DNA from: Acetobacteraceae bacterium AT-5844
GTDB taxonomy: Bacteria > Pseudomonadota > Alphaproteobacteria > Acetobacterales > Acetobacteraceae
NCBI GenBank assembly: GCA_000245075.1
Contig: JH599940.1
Span: 1 to 54,921, forward strand
Reading direction: 5' to 3'
DNA length: 54,921 bases
Part shown: positions 17,251 through 26,848 of the stretch, piece after piece
Layout of the letters: the number at the start of each line of letters is the position of its first letter
How positions within the stretch are numbered: position 1 is the first letter of the stretch
The notes under the pieces: generated by a model
What the model was told of the DNA's origin: nothing
Seen by the model: the letters and a program-made list of their open reading frames with translations, nothing else
Database searches by the model: none
Translations under genes and position numbers: made by a program

Positions 17251-18213
17251 TTAGCGTGCGAGGATGGCCTCGACGATCCGCTGCACTTCCAGCGCTTCCC
17301 GCAGCGTGGCCAGGCCGCTCGCTTCACCACGGGCGAGAGCGGCCAGCTTGTCCATCTGCCCGCGAAGGGTGAGGGGGCGCATCTTCTCATTCGGCAGCGC
17401 ATCGGGGGCCGTCCGCCACGAGCCGTCGGCCTCCAGCCGCTCGGCCAGGGACCAGTTGCGCAGCCGGATGCTGCCCTTTTCACCCGTCAGCGTCCAGCCG
17501 TGGTTCTCTTCTTCGGTGATCTTTCCAACGGACCCGGACAGAGTGAGGGGGATACCGCCCGCCGTCAGCTCGGCGCGGATAGCGGTCTCGGCGAGATCGC
17601 CTTCCGGGTACTGAACCTCGGCAGAGATGAGTTCCAGGGGCCCGATTTGGCGGCGGGCTAGGAAGAGGAAGTGGGAGACGACCTCACGCGTGAAGCCGCC
17701 TTCCGCCCGCCGGGACAGCCAGCCGGCGGCGTCCTTCTGCCAGCCGCGCGGCCAGCGGGCGAAATGCGTGCCGATCTCCAGCCGCTGGGGTGTGCCAATC
17801 TCACCGCGCCAGGCCGAGAGCTGCGCCACGGCAGGGGAGGACGCCATGGGGAAGTTCACCGCAGCCCGTGCGCCCGACGCTTCGGCCTCGGCAACAAAGG
17901 CTTCCGCCTCAGCGAGATCGGTTGCCAAAGGCTTCTCGAGAAACACGGCCTTGCCGGCGGCCAGGGCTGCGCGGGCCAGCGGCACATGCGCGGCGGGCGG
18001 TGCGGCCACGTACAACACGTCGCAGCCGTTGATGACGTGTTCAGCATCCGACGCCATGGCGAGGGCAGGATCGGCCTCCGCCAGCCGGGCTGCCGCTTCC
18101 GGCGAGGGGTCCCAGACGCCGGAGAGGCGAAATGCGGGGTGCGGCAGCGCCTGGGTCAGCAGCCGCTGCCCCATGATGCCGAAGCCAATGATGCCGAGCG
18201 CCAATGCAGTCAT
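17251..18213 (-). CDS. Gfo/Idh/MocA family NAD(P)-dependent oxidoreductase
   Basis: The 320-aa product has an N-terminal Rossmann fold (LGIIGFGIMGQRLL) and the family motif EKPLATDLAEAEAF with the conserved Lys that contacts cofactor and substrate. The C-terminal domain is the usual sheet region. Family members oxidise or reduce sugars, inositols and their derivatives. ATG 18213 is chosen because the Rossmann motif begins directly after it; upstream in-frame codons have no similarity. It is convergent with the sugar ABC operon, so a role in the same sugar pathway is plausible but not shown. It lies 76 nt downstream of regA on the same strand. Confidence 0.85.
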   Translation of the reverse strand: MTALALGIIGFGIMGQRLLTQALPHPAFRLSGVWDPSPEAAARLAEADPALAMASDAEHVINGCDVLYVAAPPAAHVPLARAALAAGKAVFLEKPLATDLAEAEAFVAEAEASGARAAVNFPMASSPAVAQLSAWRGEIGTPQRLEIGTHFARWPRGWQKDAAGWLSRRAEGGFTREVVSHFLFLARRQIGPLELISAEVQYPEGDLAETAIRAELTAGGIPLTLSGSVGKITEEENHGWTLTGEKGSIRLRNWSLAERLEADGSWRTAPDALPNEKMRPLTLRGQMDKLAALARGEASGLATLREALEVQRIVEAILAR

Positions 18214-18289
18214 GGAGACCCCATCCGAAAGATTGGCTCCGAATAGAGCATAAGCCTGGGCGTGTCGCTGCCCCTCGTCGGGCTCCTTC

Positions 18290-18826
18290 TTATCGGATCT
18301 GACGCTTTTCCAGTTTGCGGGCCAGGGTACGGCGGTGCATGCCGAGGCGGCGAGCTGCTTCCGAGATATTGAAGCCCGTCTCCGCCAGGGTCTGGTGGAT
18401 ACGCTCCCATTCCAGCGTCTTGATCGAGGTGGTCTGCTGAGACAGGGGCGTTTCCACATCGCCGGCGACCCGCCCGAAGGCGGCCTCGATGTCGTCGGTA
18501 TTGGAGGGCTTGGCGAGGTAATGGCAGGCGCCGAGCTTGATAGCCTCCACCGCTGTGGCAATGCTCGCGAAGCCGGTCAGCACGACGATGAGCATCTCGG
18601 GATCATGCGCGTGGAGCGCCTGCACACAGGACAGCCCCGAGGCCCCGCCCTCCAGCTTGAGGTCGACAACGGCGAATTGCGGCGAATGGCTTTGCAGCAG
18701 GGTCTCCGTCTCGCCGAGGCTCGTAGCCGCCAGAACCTTGTAGCCCCGCCTCTCGAAGGAGCGCTGAAGGGTCTTGGAGAACGCCGCATCATCCTCGACG
18801 ATCAGGAGCAGACGTTCATCAGACAT
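18290..18826 (-). CDS. regA: Redox response regulator RegA/ActR/PrrA family
   Basis: The 178-aa product has a receiver domain (residues 1-120) with acidic residues E11-D12-D13, phosphoacceptor Asp55 in FAVVDLKLEGG and a conserved Lys in LAKPS. The C-terminal Fis-type helix-turn-helix reads NISEAARRLGMHRRTLARKLEK, which is nearly invariant in the RegA group. Phosphorylated by RegB, it controls respiration, carbon and energy genes in response to redox state. Its start overlaps the regB stop by 8 nt. Its position straight after the cyo-SURF1 genes suggests that this oxidase is one of its targets. Confidence 0.92.
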   Translation of the reverse strand: MSDERLLLIVEDDAAFSKTLQRSFERRGYKVLAATSLGETETLLQSHSPQFAVVDLKLEGGASGLSCVQALHAHDPEMLIVVLTGFASIATAVEAIKLGACHYLAKPSNTDDIEAAFGRVAGDVETPLSQQTTSIKTLEWERIHQTLAETGFNISEAARRLGMHRRTLARKLEKRQIR

Positions 18827-20132
18827 GGCTGCCACTTTTCTCGATGAGGAGACCGGAAAGGGGGAGGGTAAGAGTGACCGTCGCACCGCCCTCGGGCCGG
18901 TTACGTGCGGCGACGCTGCCCCCGAGCTTGCGCAGGACATTCACCACCAGGAACAGGCCCAGCCCGCCGCCCAGCCGCCCTTTGGTGGATTGATAGGGTT
19001 TGCCGATCTGCTCCAGCATATCGGGCACAAATCCAGGGCCGTCGTCGCTGACTGTCAGGACCAGGTCGTCACCGTTTCGCACCGCCGTCAACCGGATATG
19101 GCTGGGAGATGCTTCATAGGCATTATCCAGGACATTGGCGATAACCTGCTTCAGCGCGACATCGGCGACGATCGGAACGTCTTCACCGAAGTTGCTGTCA
19201 TAGATCAGCCGCCCGGCTGGCCGGCTTAGCCGCCAGTTGGTGATGAGGTCGTCCAGGAAGGCGTGCAGCGTCGTGACAGCCGGCGCCTCGCCGCGCGCTT
19301 CACCTGCGGACATCAGGATGCCTGTGAGGATTGCTTTGCAGCGACGGATGGCTGCCTGCATGTCCTCCATGTCCTGCGCGATGTCGGGCATCGCCTGCAG
19401 GGCGGGCACCCGCTGCCAGTCCCCCAGTATGACCGAGACGGTTGAAAGCGGCGTACCCAACTCGTGCGCCGCGCCTGACGCCAGAAGCCCCATGCGGACA
19501 ATATGGTCCTCCTCCGCGGCCTGCTGTCGCAGGGCGGCCAATTTGGCGTCGCGGGCGCGGAGATTGCCACTGATGCGGGTGACGAACACGACGAGCAGCG
19601 TCGCCACGAGGATGAAGCAGACGAGGATGCCTTGCAGATGCAGCCGGAAGAGGTCGTCACTCAAATGGTCCGGCAAGGCCAGGGGCCGATAGGCGAGGGT
19701 AAGGCCCAGGCAGCACGCGCTGGTGATAAACGCCATGCCCCAGGCCCAGCGCATCTCCAGCAAGATCGCGGCGAGCGTGACCTGAAGGAGGTAGAGCGAG
19801 ATGAAGGGGTTGGTCGCGCCTCCGCTCAGGTAGAGCTGGGCCGTCAGCGCCGCCACATCGAACACCAGCGCCAGGAACAGCCCCGCATTGCTGACACTCC
19901 CCCGCATGCGCAGGCGCAACAGGCTGAGGATATTGAGCAGGACCAGCGTGGCGAGGACCAGCGCCATAAGGCGAAGCGGCAGGCGGATACCGAAGCCGAA
20001 CTCCACCACCGCGATGGTAATGATCTGCCCGACAACCGCGATCCAGCGGAGCTGGATGAGCTGCAGCATATTCTGGCTGCCGGCCGCATCGCGGGACGGC
20101 GGGGCGATGGCGGTAGTAAGCACGGCTGACAT
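18819..20132 (-). CDS. regB: Redox sensor histidine kinase RegB/ActS/PrrB family
   Basis: The 437-aa membrane kinase has about six membrane helices (residues 25-185) and then a kinase core. The family's quinone-sensing motif GGATNPF is at 104-110. The H-box AAHELGTPLS puts the phosphoacceptor at His223, and RRCKAIL carries Cys265, the position of the redox-active cysteine known in Rhodobacter RegB. The ATP-binding domain shows NVLDNAYEASP, DDGPGF and the G-rich GRLGGGLGLFL. ATG 20132 is the start; codons upstream to 20198 have no family similarity. It lies 35 nt downstream of the SURF1 gene and probably belongs to the same transcript. Confidence 0.92.
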   Translation of the reverse strand: MSAVLTTAIAPPSRDAAGSQNMLQLIQLRWIAVVGQIITIAVVEFGFGIRLPLRLMALVLATLVLLNILSLLRLRMRGSVSNAGLFLALVFDVAALTAQLYLSGGATNPFISLYLLQVTLAAILLEMRWAWGMAFITSACCLGLTLAYRPLALPDHLSDDLFRLHLQGILVCFILVATLLVVFVTRISGNLRARDAKLAALRQQAAEEDHIVRMGLLASGAAHELGTPLSTVSVILGDWQRVPALQAMPDIAQDMEDMQAAIRRCKAILTGILMSAGEARGEAPAVTTLHAFLDDLITNWRLSRPAGRLIYDSNFGEDVPIVADVALKQVIANVLDNAYEASPSHIRLTAVRNGDDLVLTVSDDGPGFVPDMLEQIGKPYQSTKGRLGGGLGLFLVVNVLRKLGGSVAARNRPEGGATVTLTLPLSGLLIEKSGSHV

Positions 20133-20167
20133 TCCGGGTCCTCCTGAGCGGGGCCCGGCGTGCACCC

Positions 20168-20947
20168 CTAGCGGCTGGCTTGTCGCCGCCCCCGCCACTC
20201 CTCGCGCGCCAGATAGGCAGCGGCGCCAGCGACCATCAACGCCAGTCCATACCAGGTGATCGCATAGACCAAGTGATTGTTCGGAAACGCCACGACCGTC
20301 AACCCACCCACCGGCAGACCGCCTGGATTGGGCGTGGCATCAGCGTCGATGAAATAGGGGGCGACATCCGACAGGCCCCGCGCCGAGGCGATCGCCGCCA
20401 CGTCCCGCGAGTGCCACCGGTCCGCTGCCGGGTCGTTGGAGCGCAGGAACCCGCCCTTCGGCTCGGTGAGGCGAAGCAGGCCGGTAACGGTGACGGTCCC
20501 ACTGGTATCCGCGGCGGCCCTGTCCTCCCGGCGCCGCTGATCCGCAGGTACAAAGCCGCGATTCACGAGAACGGTAAAGCCCTGGCTGGTTTGGAATGGC
20601 GTCATCACCCAGAAACCTGGGCCCAGCCGCGTCGTGGCCTGGGTCAGTGTCTCGCGGTCGTGGAGGAAGGTGCCGCTGACCTGAACATGGCGGTATTCGT
20701 CCGACGCGGCGGAGACGGAGGGCCAGGCTGAAGGGGAGGGTGGAAGAGCGACCGGGGCGTGGATTCTCGCATCTATCCGGGCGATCAGGTCGAGCTTCCA
20801 GGCGCGGCGCTCGACCTGCCAGGTTCCCAGCGCCACCAGCCCCACAAAGGACAGCAGCGCCAGGAGACCAATGATCGCCAGCTTGACTGGCGAGGTGGGC
20901 CGGAAGTCTCCCCCGGCCCCGTGAGTATCAGGCCGGGGCATCGTCAT
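20168..20947 (-). CDS. SURF1 family oxidase assembly protein
   Basis: The 259-aa product has two membrane anchors, one near residues 22-41 and one near the C-terminus (about 225-248), around a periplasmic domain. This is the SURF1/Shy1 layout. Family landmarks are GTWQVERRAWKLDLI, YRHVQVSGTF and VLVNRGFVP. SURF1 helps to insert heme into subunit I of heme-copper oxidases. Here it directly follows cyoD (3 nt gap), so it most likely serves the quinol oxidase encoded upstream. GAGG is 7 nt before an ATG at 20941, so translation may begin two codons later than the first ATG. Confidence 0.88.
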   Translation of the reverse strand: MTMPRPDTHGAGGDFRPTSPVKLAIIGLLALLSFVGLVALGTWQVERRAWKLDLIARIDARIHAPVALPPSPSAWPSVSAASDEYRHVQVSGTFLHDRETLTQATTRLGPGFWVMTPFQTSQGFTVLVNRGFVPADQRRREDRAAADTSGTVTVTGLLRLTEPKGGFLRSNDPAADRWHSRDVAAIASARGLSDVAPYFIDADATPNPGGLPVGGLTVVAFPNNHLVYAITWYGLALMVAGAAAYLAREEWRGRRQASR

Positions 20948-20950
20948 GCC

Positions 20951-21343
20951 TCAGGGCATGTTCCGCATGTCATGCGGCGTCATCGGCATCATGTTGGTGT
21001 TCAGATGGTACATGACCCAGAGGGAGCCGCTGATCGTGATCACCACGAAGACGATGGTGAAAATGAGCGCCAGCATGGTCCATCCGCCATCCGACTTCGT
21101 GTTCATGTGCAGGAAGTACACCATGTGCACGACGATCTGCACCGCACCGAAGAACATGATGGCCATGGCGGTCGCGCGCTGCGTCGCCAGCACATCCCCC
21201 ATCACCAGCCAGAACGGGATGGCGGTGAGGATGACCGACAGGACGAAGCCGGTCACGTAGCTCTTCATGGTGCCATGGGCGCCTTCATGCCCATGGCCGT
21301 GGTCGTCGTGGCCGTGATGGGCCGCCGCCGGTTCCGTGCTCAT
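20951..21343 (-). CDS. cyoD: Cytochrome o ubiquinol oxidase subunit IV
   Basis: The 130-aa subunit has a His-rich N-terminal tail ([16 protein letters not shown]) followed by three membrane helices with the CyoD pattern [30 protein letters not shown] and [12 protein letters not shown]. It assists assembly of the CuB site and subunit I in bo3 oxidases. The start ATG 21343 overlaps the cyoC stop by 4 nt. The His-rich tail is more pronounced than in E. coli CyoD and might bind copper, which is my inference only. Confidence 0.93.
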   Translation of the reverse strand: MSTEPAAAHHGHDDHGHGHEGAHGTMKSYVTGFVLSVILTAIPFWLVMGDVLATQRATAMAIMFFGAVQIVVHMVYFLHMNTKSDGGWTMLALIFTIVFVVITISGSLWVMYHLNTNMMPMTPHDMRNMP

Positions 21344-21978
21344 TGGAGGACCCCCATGAGGTAAACGAAGGAGAAGACGCCGATCCAGACGACGTCCAGG
21401 AAGTGCCAGAACATGCTCAGGCACATCAGACGGCGGCGGTTCTCGGCGATCAGGCCGCGCTGCCGCACCTGGAACATCAGGGTGACGAGCCAGATGATGC
21501 CGGCCGTCACGTGCAGACCGTGCGTACCCACCAGCGCGAAGAAAGCCGAGAGGAACGCGCTGCGCTGCGGCGTCGCGCCGACATGGATCAGGTGGTGGAA
21601 CTCGTAGAGTTCGATGCCGAGGAAGGCGAGGCCGAACAGGCCGGTAATGCCCAGCCACAGCAGGACCGCGGACTTCTTGCCCTTTTCCATCGCCAGCATG
21701 GCAAAGCCATAGGTAATGGAGGAGAACAGCAGCATCGCGGTGTTGATCGCCACCAGCGACAGATCGAACAGGTCGGCGCCGGTGGGGCCGGCGGCGTAGC
21801 TACGCCCCAGCACCCCGTAGGTGGCGAACAGCACTGCGAAGATGAGGCAGTCGCTCATCAGATACACCCAGAAGCCCAGCGGGGTGCTGTCTCCTGCGTG
21901 CACATGCTCGTGCCCGTCGGTCACGTAGAAGGCCGGCTTGCCCCCGGCGGGGGCGTTATGGGCCGTTTGATACGCCAT
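21340..21978 (-). CDS. cyoC: Cytochrome o ubiquinol oxidase subunit III
   Basis: The 212-aa product has five membrane helices and the CyoC motifs [29 protein letters not shown] and [11 protein letters not shown]. It is the third core subunit of the bo3-type quinol oxidase in the inner membrane. The start ATG 21978 lies 5 nt downstream of the cyoB stop, so the genes are closely packed, and it overlaps cyoD by 4 nt. Confidence 0.94.
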   Translation of the reverse strand: MAYQTAHNAPAGGKPAFYVTDGHEHVHAGDSTPLGFWVYLMSDCLIFAVLFATYGVLGRSYAAGPTGADLFDLSLVAINTAMLLFSSITYGFAMLAMEKGKKSAVLLWLGITGLFGLAFLGIELYEFHHLIHVGATPQRSAFLSAFFALVGTHGLHVTAGIIWLVTLMFQVRQRGLIAENRRRLMCLSMFWHFLDVVWIGVFSFVYLMGVLQ

Positions 21979-21983
21979 GGCCT

Positions 21984-23987
21984 TTATTCCCCTGCCAGCA
22001 ACCGGGTCCGGCTGCCCTCGGTCTGCGCCACTTCCTCGGCCGGGATGTAGAAGTCGCGGTTGTAGTTGAAGGAATGGATGATGGTGCCGGCGATGGAGGC
22101 CACGAAGGTCAGCGCCACCAGCCACCAGATGTGCCACACCAGCGCGAAGCCCATGGCCACCGACAGGCCGGCGAGGATGATGCCCGCGCCCGTGTTCTTC
22201 GGCATGTGGATCGGGTGATAACCCTGCAGCGGCCGCTCATGCCCGCGCTGCTTCATGTCCCACCACGCGTCATGGCTGTGGATGACAGGCGTGAAGGCGA
22301 AGTTGTAGGCCGGCGGGGGGGAGGAGGTGGACCACTCCAGCGTGCGGCCATCCCATGGGTCGCCCGTCACGTCACGCAGCTGGTCGCGCTTCAGGAAGCT
22401 GACGAAGAGCTGCATCAGGAAGGCGGCGATGCCGAGGGCGATGATGCCGGCGCCGCAGGCCGCGATGATGAACCAGATCTGCAGCGAGGGGTCCTCGAAG
22501 CGGCTCACGCGGCGGGTGACACCCATCAGGCCAAGCACGTAGAGCGGCATGAAGGCGACCCAGAAGCCGATCAGCCAGCACCAGAAGGAGACCTTGCCCC
22601 AGAAGGGGTCCAGCCGGTAGCCGAACGCCTTCGGGAACCAGTACACGATGCCGGCGAACATGCCGAACACCACGCCGCCGATGATGACGTTGTGGAAGTG
22701 GGCGATCAGGAACAGGGTGTTATGGAACTGGAAGTCAGCCGGCGGCACCGCCAGCATGACGCCCGTCATGCCACCCACCACGAAGGTCAGCATGAAGCCG
22801 ACCGTCCACATCATGGGCACCTCGTAGCGGATGCGGCCACGATACATGGTGAACAGCCAGTTGAAGATCTTCGCGCCCGTCGGGATCGAGATGATCATCG
22901 TGGTGATGCCGAAGAAGGCATTCACGCTGGCGCCGGAGCCCATGGTGAAGAAGTGGTGCAGCCACACGATGTAGGACAGGATCGTGATGACGACCGTCGC
23001 GTACACCATGGAGGTGTAGCCGAAGAGGCGCTTGCGGCAGAAGGTGGAGACGACTTCCGAGAACACGCCGAAAGCCGGCAGAATCAGGATGTAGACTTCC
23101 GGGTGGCCCCAGATCCAGATCAGGTTCACGTACATCATGGGGTTGCCGCCCAGATCGTTCGTGAAGAAGTTCGTTCCCACGTAACGGTCCAGCGACAGCA
23201 GCGCCAGCACAGCGGTCAGCACCGGGAAGGACGCCACGATCAGCGCGTTGGTGCAGAGCGCGGTCCAGGTGAAGACCGGCATCTTCATCAGCGTCATGCC
23301 AGGCGCGCGCATCTTCACGATGGTGGCCAGCAGGTTCACGCCGGAGAGCAATGTTCCGACACCTGCGACCTGTAGCGACCATATGTAATAGTCCACGCCG
23401 ACCCACGGGCTGTAGTCCGAGCCCGACAGCGGCGCATAGGCCAGCCAGCCGGTCTGCGCGAACTCGCCGATGAACAGCGACATCATGACCAGAACCGCGC
23501 CGCCCGCCGTCATCCAGAAGCTGAAATTGTTCAGGAACGGGAAGGCAACGTCGCGCGCGCCGATCTGCAGCGGCACGACCAGGTTCATCAGGCCCGTCAC
23601 CAGCGGCATCGCCACGAAGAAGATCATGATCACGCCGTGGGCGGTGAAGATCTGGTCGTAGTGATGTGGCGGCAGGTAGCCTTCGGAGCCATTGAAGGCG
23701 ATGGCCTGCTGCAGGCGCATCATGATGGCGTCGGCGAAGCCACGCAGCAGCATGATCAGCGCCAGGATGATGTACATGATGCCGATGCGCTTGTGGTCCA
23801 CGCTGGTGAGCCACTCACGCCACAGGTAGCCCCATAGCTTGAAGTAGGTCAGCGCGGCCACCAGTGCGAGGCCGCCCAGGACGACGGCGCCGAAAGTGGC
23901 GACCAGAATCGGTTCATGCAGCGGCAGCGCCTCCAATGTGAGGCGCCCGAACAGGAACGAGGTCTGCTCCGCGGGGTTGATGGTCAT
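21984..23987 (-). CDS. cyoB: Cytochrome o ubiquinol oxidase subunit I
   Basis: The 667-aa catalytic subunit carries the low-spin heme, the binuclear heme-CuB centre and the proton channels. Visible landmarks include [14 protein letters not shown], the CuB segment [15 protein letters not shown] with the His-Tyr pair, the WLHHFFTMG His pair, and HFHNVIIGG. Its length is close to the E. coli protein (663 aa). ATG 23987 fits the family N-terminus, although its ribosome-binding site is weak. It reduces O2 to water with electrons from ubiquinol and pumps protons. Confidence 0.96.
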   Translation of the reverse strand: MTINPAEQTSFLFGRLTLEALPLHEPILVATFGAVVLGGLALVAALTYFKLWGYLWREWLTSVDHKRIGIMYIILALIMLLRGFADAIMMRLQQAIAFNGSEGYLPPHHYDQIFTAHGVIMIFFVAMPLVTGLMNLVVPLQIGARDVAFPFLNNFSFWMTAGGAVLVMMSLFIGEFAQTGWLAYAPLSGSDYSPWVGVDYYIWSLQVAGVGTLLSGVNLLATIVKMRAPGMTLMKMPVFTWTALCTNALIVASFPVLTAVLALLSLDRYVGTNFFTNDLGGNPMMYVNLIWIWGHPEVYILILPAFGVFSEVVSTFCRKRLFGYTSMVYATVVITILSYIVWLHHFFTMGSGASVNAFFGITTMIISIPTGAKIFNWLFTMYRGRIRYEVPMMWTVGFMLTFVVGGMTGVMLAVPPADFQFHNTLFLIAHFHNVIIGGVVFGMFAGIVYWFPKAFGYRLDPFWGKVSFWCWLIGFWVAFMPLYVLGLMGVTRRVSRFEDPSLQIWFIIAACGAGIIALGIAAFLMQLFVSFLKRDQLRDVTGDPWDGRTLEWSTSSPPPAYNFAFTPVIHSHDAWWDMKQRGHERPLQGYHPIHMPKNTGAGIILAGLSVAMGFALVWHIWWLVALTFVASIAGTIIHSFNYNRDFYIPAEEVAQTEGSRTRLLAGE

Positions 23988-24038
23988 GGATTTACTCTGC
24001 CATTCCGTTGGCGAGGGGCCGCCGTGAAGGGACAAGCC

Positions 24039-24056
24039 CCCCGGCCGAGAGCCGGG
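24039..24056. repeat. GC-rich hairpin between cyoA and cyoB
   Basis: CCCGGC (24040-24045) and GCCGGG (24051-24056) form a 6-bp stem with a 5-nt loop in the 95-nt spacer between the cyoA stop and the cyoB start. No T tract follows on either strand, so it is not a standard terminator. It may slow decay or set the ratio of transcripts within the operon. Confidence 0.35.
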
Positions 24057-24082
24057 AGGCGGAGATCACAGAAATGAGTCAC

Positions 24083-25156
24083 TCAGTTGACCTGCTGCGT
24101 GGGCTCTGCGGCAGCTGTCTGCCGGGTGCCGTAGGGGTCGCTGGTGGTGCAGATGGCCAGCACATAGGTCTGTGCCGGGCCGCGGCCGCGCTCGCCATTG
24201 TCGCGGCCCTCGCGGGTGGCCACGTTGTAGGTGCCCGCATGGCCAAGGCTGCCGCGGGCATCAACCCGCATCATCTCGTCCATGCACATCTGGGCGCTGT
24301 CCACGCAGCGGTTGAGGATCGCGTGGTACAGGTCCGGCGCGACGGAAGCGAAGCGGCGCACCGGTTCACGCGTGCTCGGGCGCTCCAGCTCGAGGTATTC
24401 CGGGCGGCCCAGCGTGTTGCCGGAGGCGCGGGCGTTTTCCACCCAGCTATCGAACTCGGCATTGCTCAGGCCATGGAACTTGAAGCGCATGTCGGAGAAG
24501 CCGGCACCGCTGTAGTTGCCCGAGAGGCCATCATACACGCCGGGCTTGTTGATCACCGCGTGCAGCTTCGTCTGCATGCCCGGCATGGCGTACACCATGC
24601 CCGCCATGGCGGGGATCGACAGGGCGTTCATCACGCTGGTGGCGGTGATGTGGAAGGTGATCGGCCGGTCGACCGGCGCGGCCAGTTCATTGACCGTCGC
24701 GATACCCTGTTCCGGATAGATGAACAGCCACTTCCAATCCATCGCCACGACTTCCACCAGCAGGGGCTGGGTGCCTTCCGCGACCGGCCGGTCGGCGTCG
24801 ATGCGATCCAGCGGGCGATAGGGGTCGAGCAGATGGGTGCTGACCCAGGTCATGGCGCCAAGCACGATGATGATGGCCAGCGGCGCGGCCCAGATGATCA
24901 CCTCCAGCCGGGTGGAGTGATGCCATTCGGGGTCGTAGGTGGCCTTGGTGTTCGACTGCCGGTAGCGCCAGGCGAAGAAGACCGTCAGCAGCATCACCGG
25001 GACGATGATCAGCAACATAAGCACGGTCGAGGCAACGATCAGGTCGCGCTGCTGCACCGCCACGTCGCCGGACGGGTTCATGACTACCAGCTTGCAGCCG
25101 GAGAGAAGGAGCGCCAGCGGGGCTAAAGCCAGCAGGCGGAGAATTTTACGTGGCAT
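24083..25156 (-). CDS. cyoA: Cytochrome o ubiquinol oxidase subunit II
   Basis: The 357-aa subunit is a lipoprotein (lipobox LLSGC, Cys21) with two membrane helices (about residues 40-62 and 84-106) and a periplasmic cupredoxin domain (VVAMDWKWLFIYPEQGIATV, FHITATSVMNALSIP, YAMPGMQTKL). The Cys ligands of a CuA centre are absent, as expected for a quinol rather than a cytochrome c oxidase. The C-terminal arm extends beyond the cupredoxin domain. It is the first gene of the cyo-SURF1-regBA unit, read from the divergent promoter region 25157-25374. Confidence 0.95.
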   Translation of the reverse strand: MPRKILRLLALAPLALLLSGCKLVVMNPSGDVAVQQRDLIVASTVLMLLIIVPVMLLTVFFAWRYRQSNTKATYDPEWHHSTRLEVIIWAAPLAIIIVLGAMTWVSTHLLDPYRPLDRIDADRPVAEGTQPLLVEVVAMDWKWLFIYPEQGIATVNELAAPVDRPITFHITATSVMNALSIPAMAGMVYAMPGMQTKLHAVINKPGVYDGLSGNYSGAGFSDMRFKFHGLSNAEFDSWVENARASGNTLGRPEYLELERPSTREPVRRFASVAPDLYHAILNRCVDSAQMCMDEMMRVDARGSLGHAGTYNVATREGRDNGERGRGPAQTYVLAICTTSDPYGTRQTAAAEPTQQVN

Positions 25157-25374
25157 GCCAATCGCTCATGAAACCATGCTGCGGTGCACGCCCTTTAGAG
25201 CGTGAGCGCCGGTGCTGGGAGTGGACGTTTTGTCCTATCGACAGGGAGGTGCCTGATCGTTTTACAGGTCGCAGATTGCCCCTCTTTTAATGATGGAGGG
25301 GGTAACAAAGCGCGATACGATCACTCCCGCCGGCACGCTGACGTGGCGTCCTGCCAAAGCATAAAGGGGGTAAC
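25157..25374. promoter_or_regulatory. Divergent promoter region between cyoA and the MFS gene
   Basis: This 218-nt spacer separates two diverging genes and must hold both promoters. The ten bases AGGGGGTAAC occur twice in the same orientation, at 25297-25306 and 25365-25374; the second copy provides the ribosome-binding site of the MFS gene. I cannot pin down -35/-10 elements with confidence. A 24-codon frame from ATG 25290 has no ribosome-binding site and is not called. Confidence 0.45.
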
Positions 25375-26715
25375 GTGATCTCCGTGAGTCAAGTCCAACA
25401 GTCGCCACACTCAGCTGTTCTCGAGCGGGATGCGCGACTCGTCCACGCGGACGACCATGAAGTAGCCCCGGGCGAAATTGCCATTGGGGTTGTCATTGGT
25501 CGCACATCGGAATTTTTTGACTTTTTTGTCTACGCTTTGGGTTCGGTCCTGGTCTTTCCGCGCCTCCTTTTCCCGAATTACGATGCCTTTACCGGCACGC
25601 TGTATTCCTTCGCCATCTTTGCGCTGGCGTTTATCGCGCGGCCCCTGGGCTCCTTCATCTTCACTGCCATCGATCGCCGCTACGGCCGTGGCAGCAAGCT
25701 GACCATCGCGCTTTTCCTGCTTGGCGGCTCTACCGCGGCCATCAGCTTCCTGCCGAGCTATGCGAGCGTTGGCGTTGAAGCCATTGTTCTTCTTTCTCTT
25801 TTCCGCATTGGTCAGGGGCTGGCTCTTGGCGGTGCATGGGACGGCCTAGCTTCGCTGCTGGCGCTCAATGCGCCGGAGAACCGTCGCGGCTGGTTCGCCA
25901 TGATGCCCCAGCTCGGGGCTCCGCTGGGCTTCCTGCTGGCTGGCGGGTTGTTCGCCTTCCTGCTCAGCAGCCTGCCGGAGAAGGATTTCCTGGAATGGGG
26001 CTGGCGCTACCCGTTCTTCGTGGCCTTCGCCCTGAATGTGGTCGCCCTGTTCGCACGCCTGCGACTCGTTGCCACGCGGGAATTCGCCAACCTGTTGGAC
26101 AAGCACGAGCTTGAGCCGGTCCGTATTTCTGAGCTTTTGCGCACGGAAGGGCTGAATGTGCTGATCGGCGCGTTCGTGCCGTTGGCCTGCTTCGCGCTGT
26201 TCCATCTGGTCACGGTGTTCCCGCTGGCCTGGATCAGCCTGAATACCGACCGCTCGCCGCTCAACACCCTCACCACGCAGATGGCCGGCGCGGCTGTTGC
26301 CATTGTCGCGATCGTCTTTTCCGGTTGGGTGGCGGACCGCATTGGCCGCCGGCGGTTGCTGGCCATCGGTGCTGGCTTGATCGCCCTGTTCAGCTTTGCC
26401 GCACCTCTGATGCTGGCCGCCGGCTCGGCGGGGCAGACGGCATTCCTGTTGATCGGTTTTGCCCTGCTTGGCTTCTCCTTCGGTCAGGCAAGCGGTGCCG
26501 TGGCTTCCCGCTTCGGTACTCGTTACCGTTATACGGGCTCCGCGCTGACATCGGACATCGCCTGGCTCGTGGGTGCCGGCTTCGCTCCCCTGGTCGTGCT
26601 CGCGCTATCCACCTGGTTCGGCATCGGCGCAGTAGGGGGCTATTTGCTCTCAGGCGCCGTTTGCACCCTGCTTGCGCTGACCAGCAACAGGCAGCTGGAA
26701 ATTCGGGACAACTGA
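25375..26715 (+). CDS. MFS transporter, metabolite:H+ symporter (MHS) type
   Basis: The 446-aa product has twelve predicted membrane segments. The MHS/sugar-porter pattern is clear: GVVIGRTSEFFDFFVYALGS at the first helix, RPLGSFIFTAIDRRYGRG after helix 2, and the repeat-half motif GWVADRIGRRRLLAIGAG. Related proteins import organic acids such as citrate, proline/betaine or dicarboxylates with protons. GTG 25375 is preferred because AAAGGGGG lies just upstream. It is divergent from cyoA and is followed by a terminator-like hairpin. Confidence 0.85.
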   Translation: MISVSQVQQSPHSAVLERDARLVHADDHEVAPGEIAIGVVIGRTSEFFDFFVYALGSVLVFPRLLFPNYDAFTGTLYSFAIFALAFIARPLGSFIFTAIDRRYGRGSKLTIALFLLGGSTAAISFLPSYASVGVEAIVLLSLFRIGQGLALGGAWDGLASLLALNAPENRRGWFAMMPQLGAPLGFLLAGGLFAFLLSSLPEKDFLEWGWRYPFFVAFALNVVALFARLRLVATREFANLLDKHELEPVRISELLRTEGLNVLIGAFVPLACFALFHLVTVFPLAWISLNTDRSPLNTLTTQMAGAAVAIVAIVFSGWVADRIGRRRLLAIGAGLIALFSFAAPLMLAAGSAGQTAFLLIGFALLGFSFGQASGAVASRFGTRYRYTGSALTSDIAWLVGAGFAPLVVLALSTWFGIGAVGGYLLSGAVCTLLALTSNRQLEIRDN

Positions 26716-26731
26716 CCCGTTCCATGGCAGA

Positions 26732-26750
26732 CCCCGGCCTCAGGCCGGGG
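26732..26750 (+). terminator. GC-rich hairpin after the MFS gene
   Basis: CCCCGGCC-TCA-GGCCGGGG is a perfect 8-bp stem with a 3-nt loop, 17 nt after the MFS stop codon. There is only a short T-containing stretch (CCTGTTGGAT) after it, so it is a probable, not a certain, intrinsic terminator. Confidence 0.6.
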
Positions 26751-26848
26751 CCTGTTGGATGCATCCAGGTGAAACCCCCGCATTGCCACCCTGGCTACAG
26801 CGTGACATCTGGATATCCGGTCTTTCCGGAACCTTGAGAGGCGCTTCC

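Noticed and set aside
25290-25364. 24-codon frame in the cyoA/MFS spacer
   Set aside because: There is no ribosome-binding site before it, and such short frames are common by chance.
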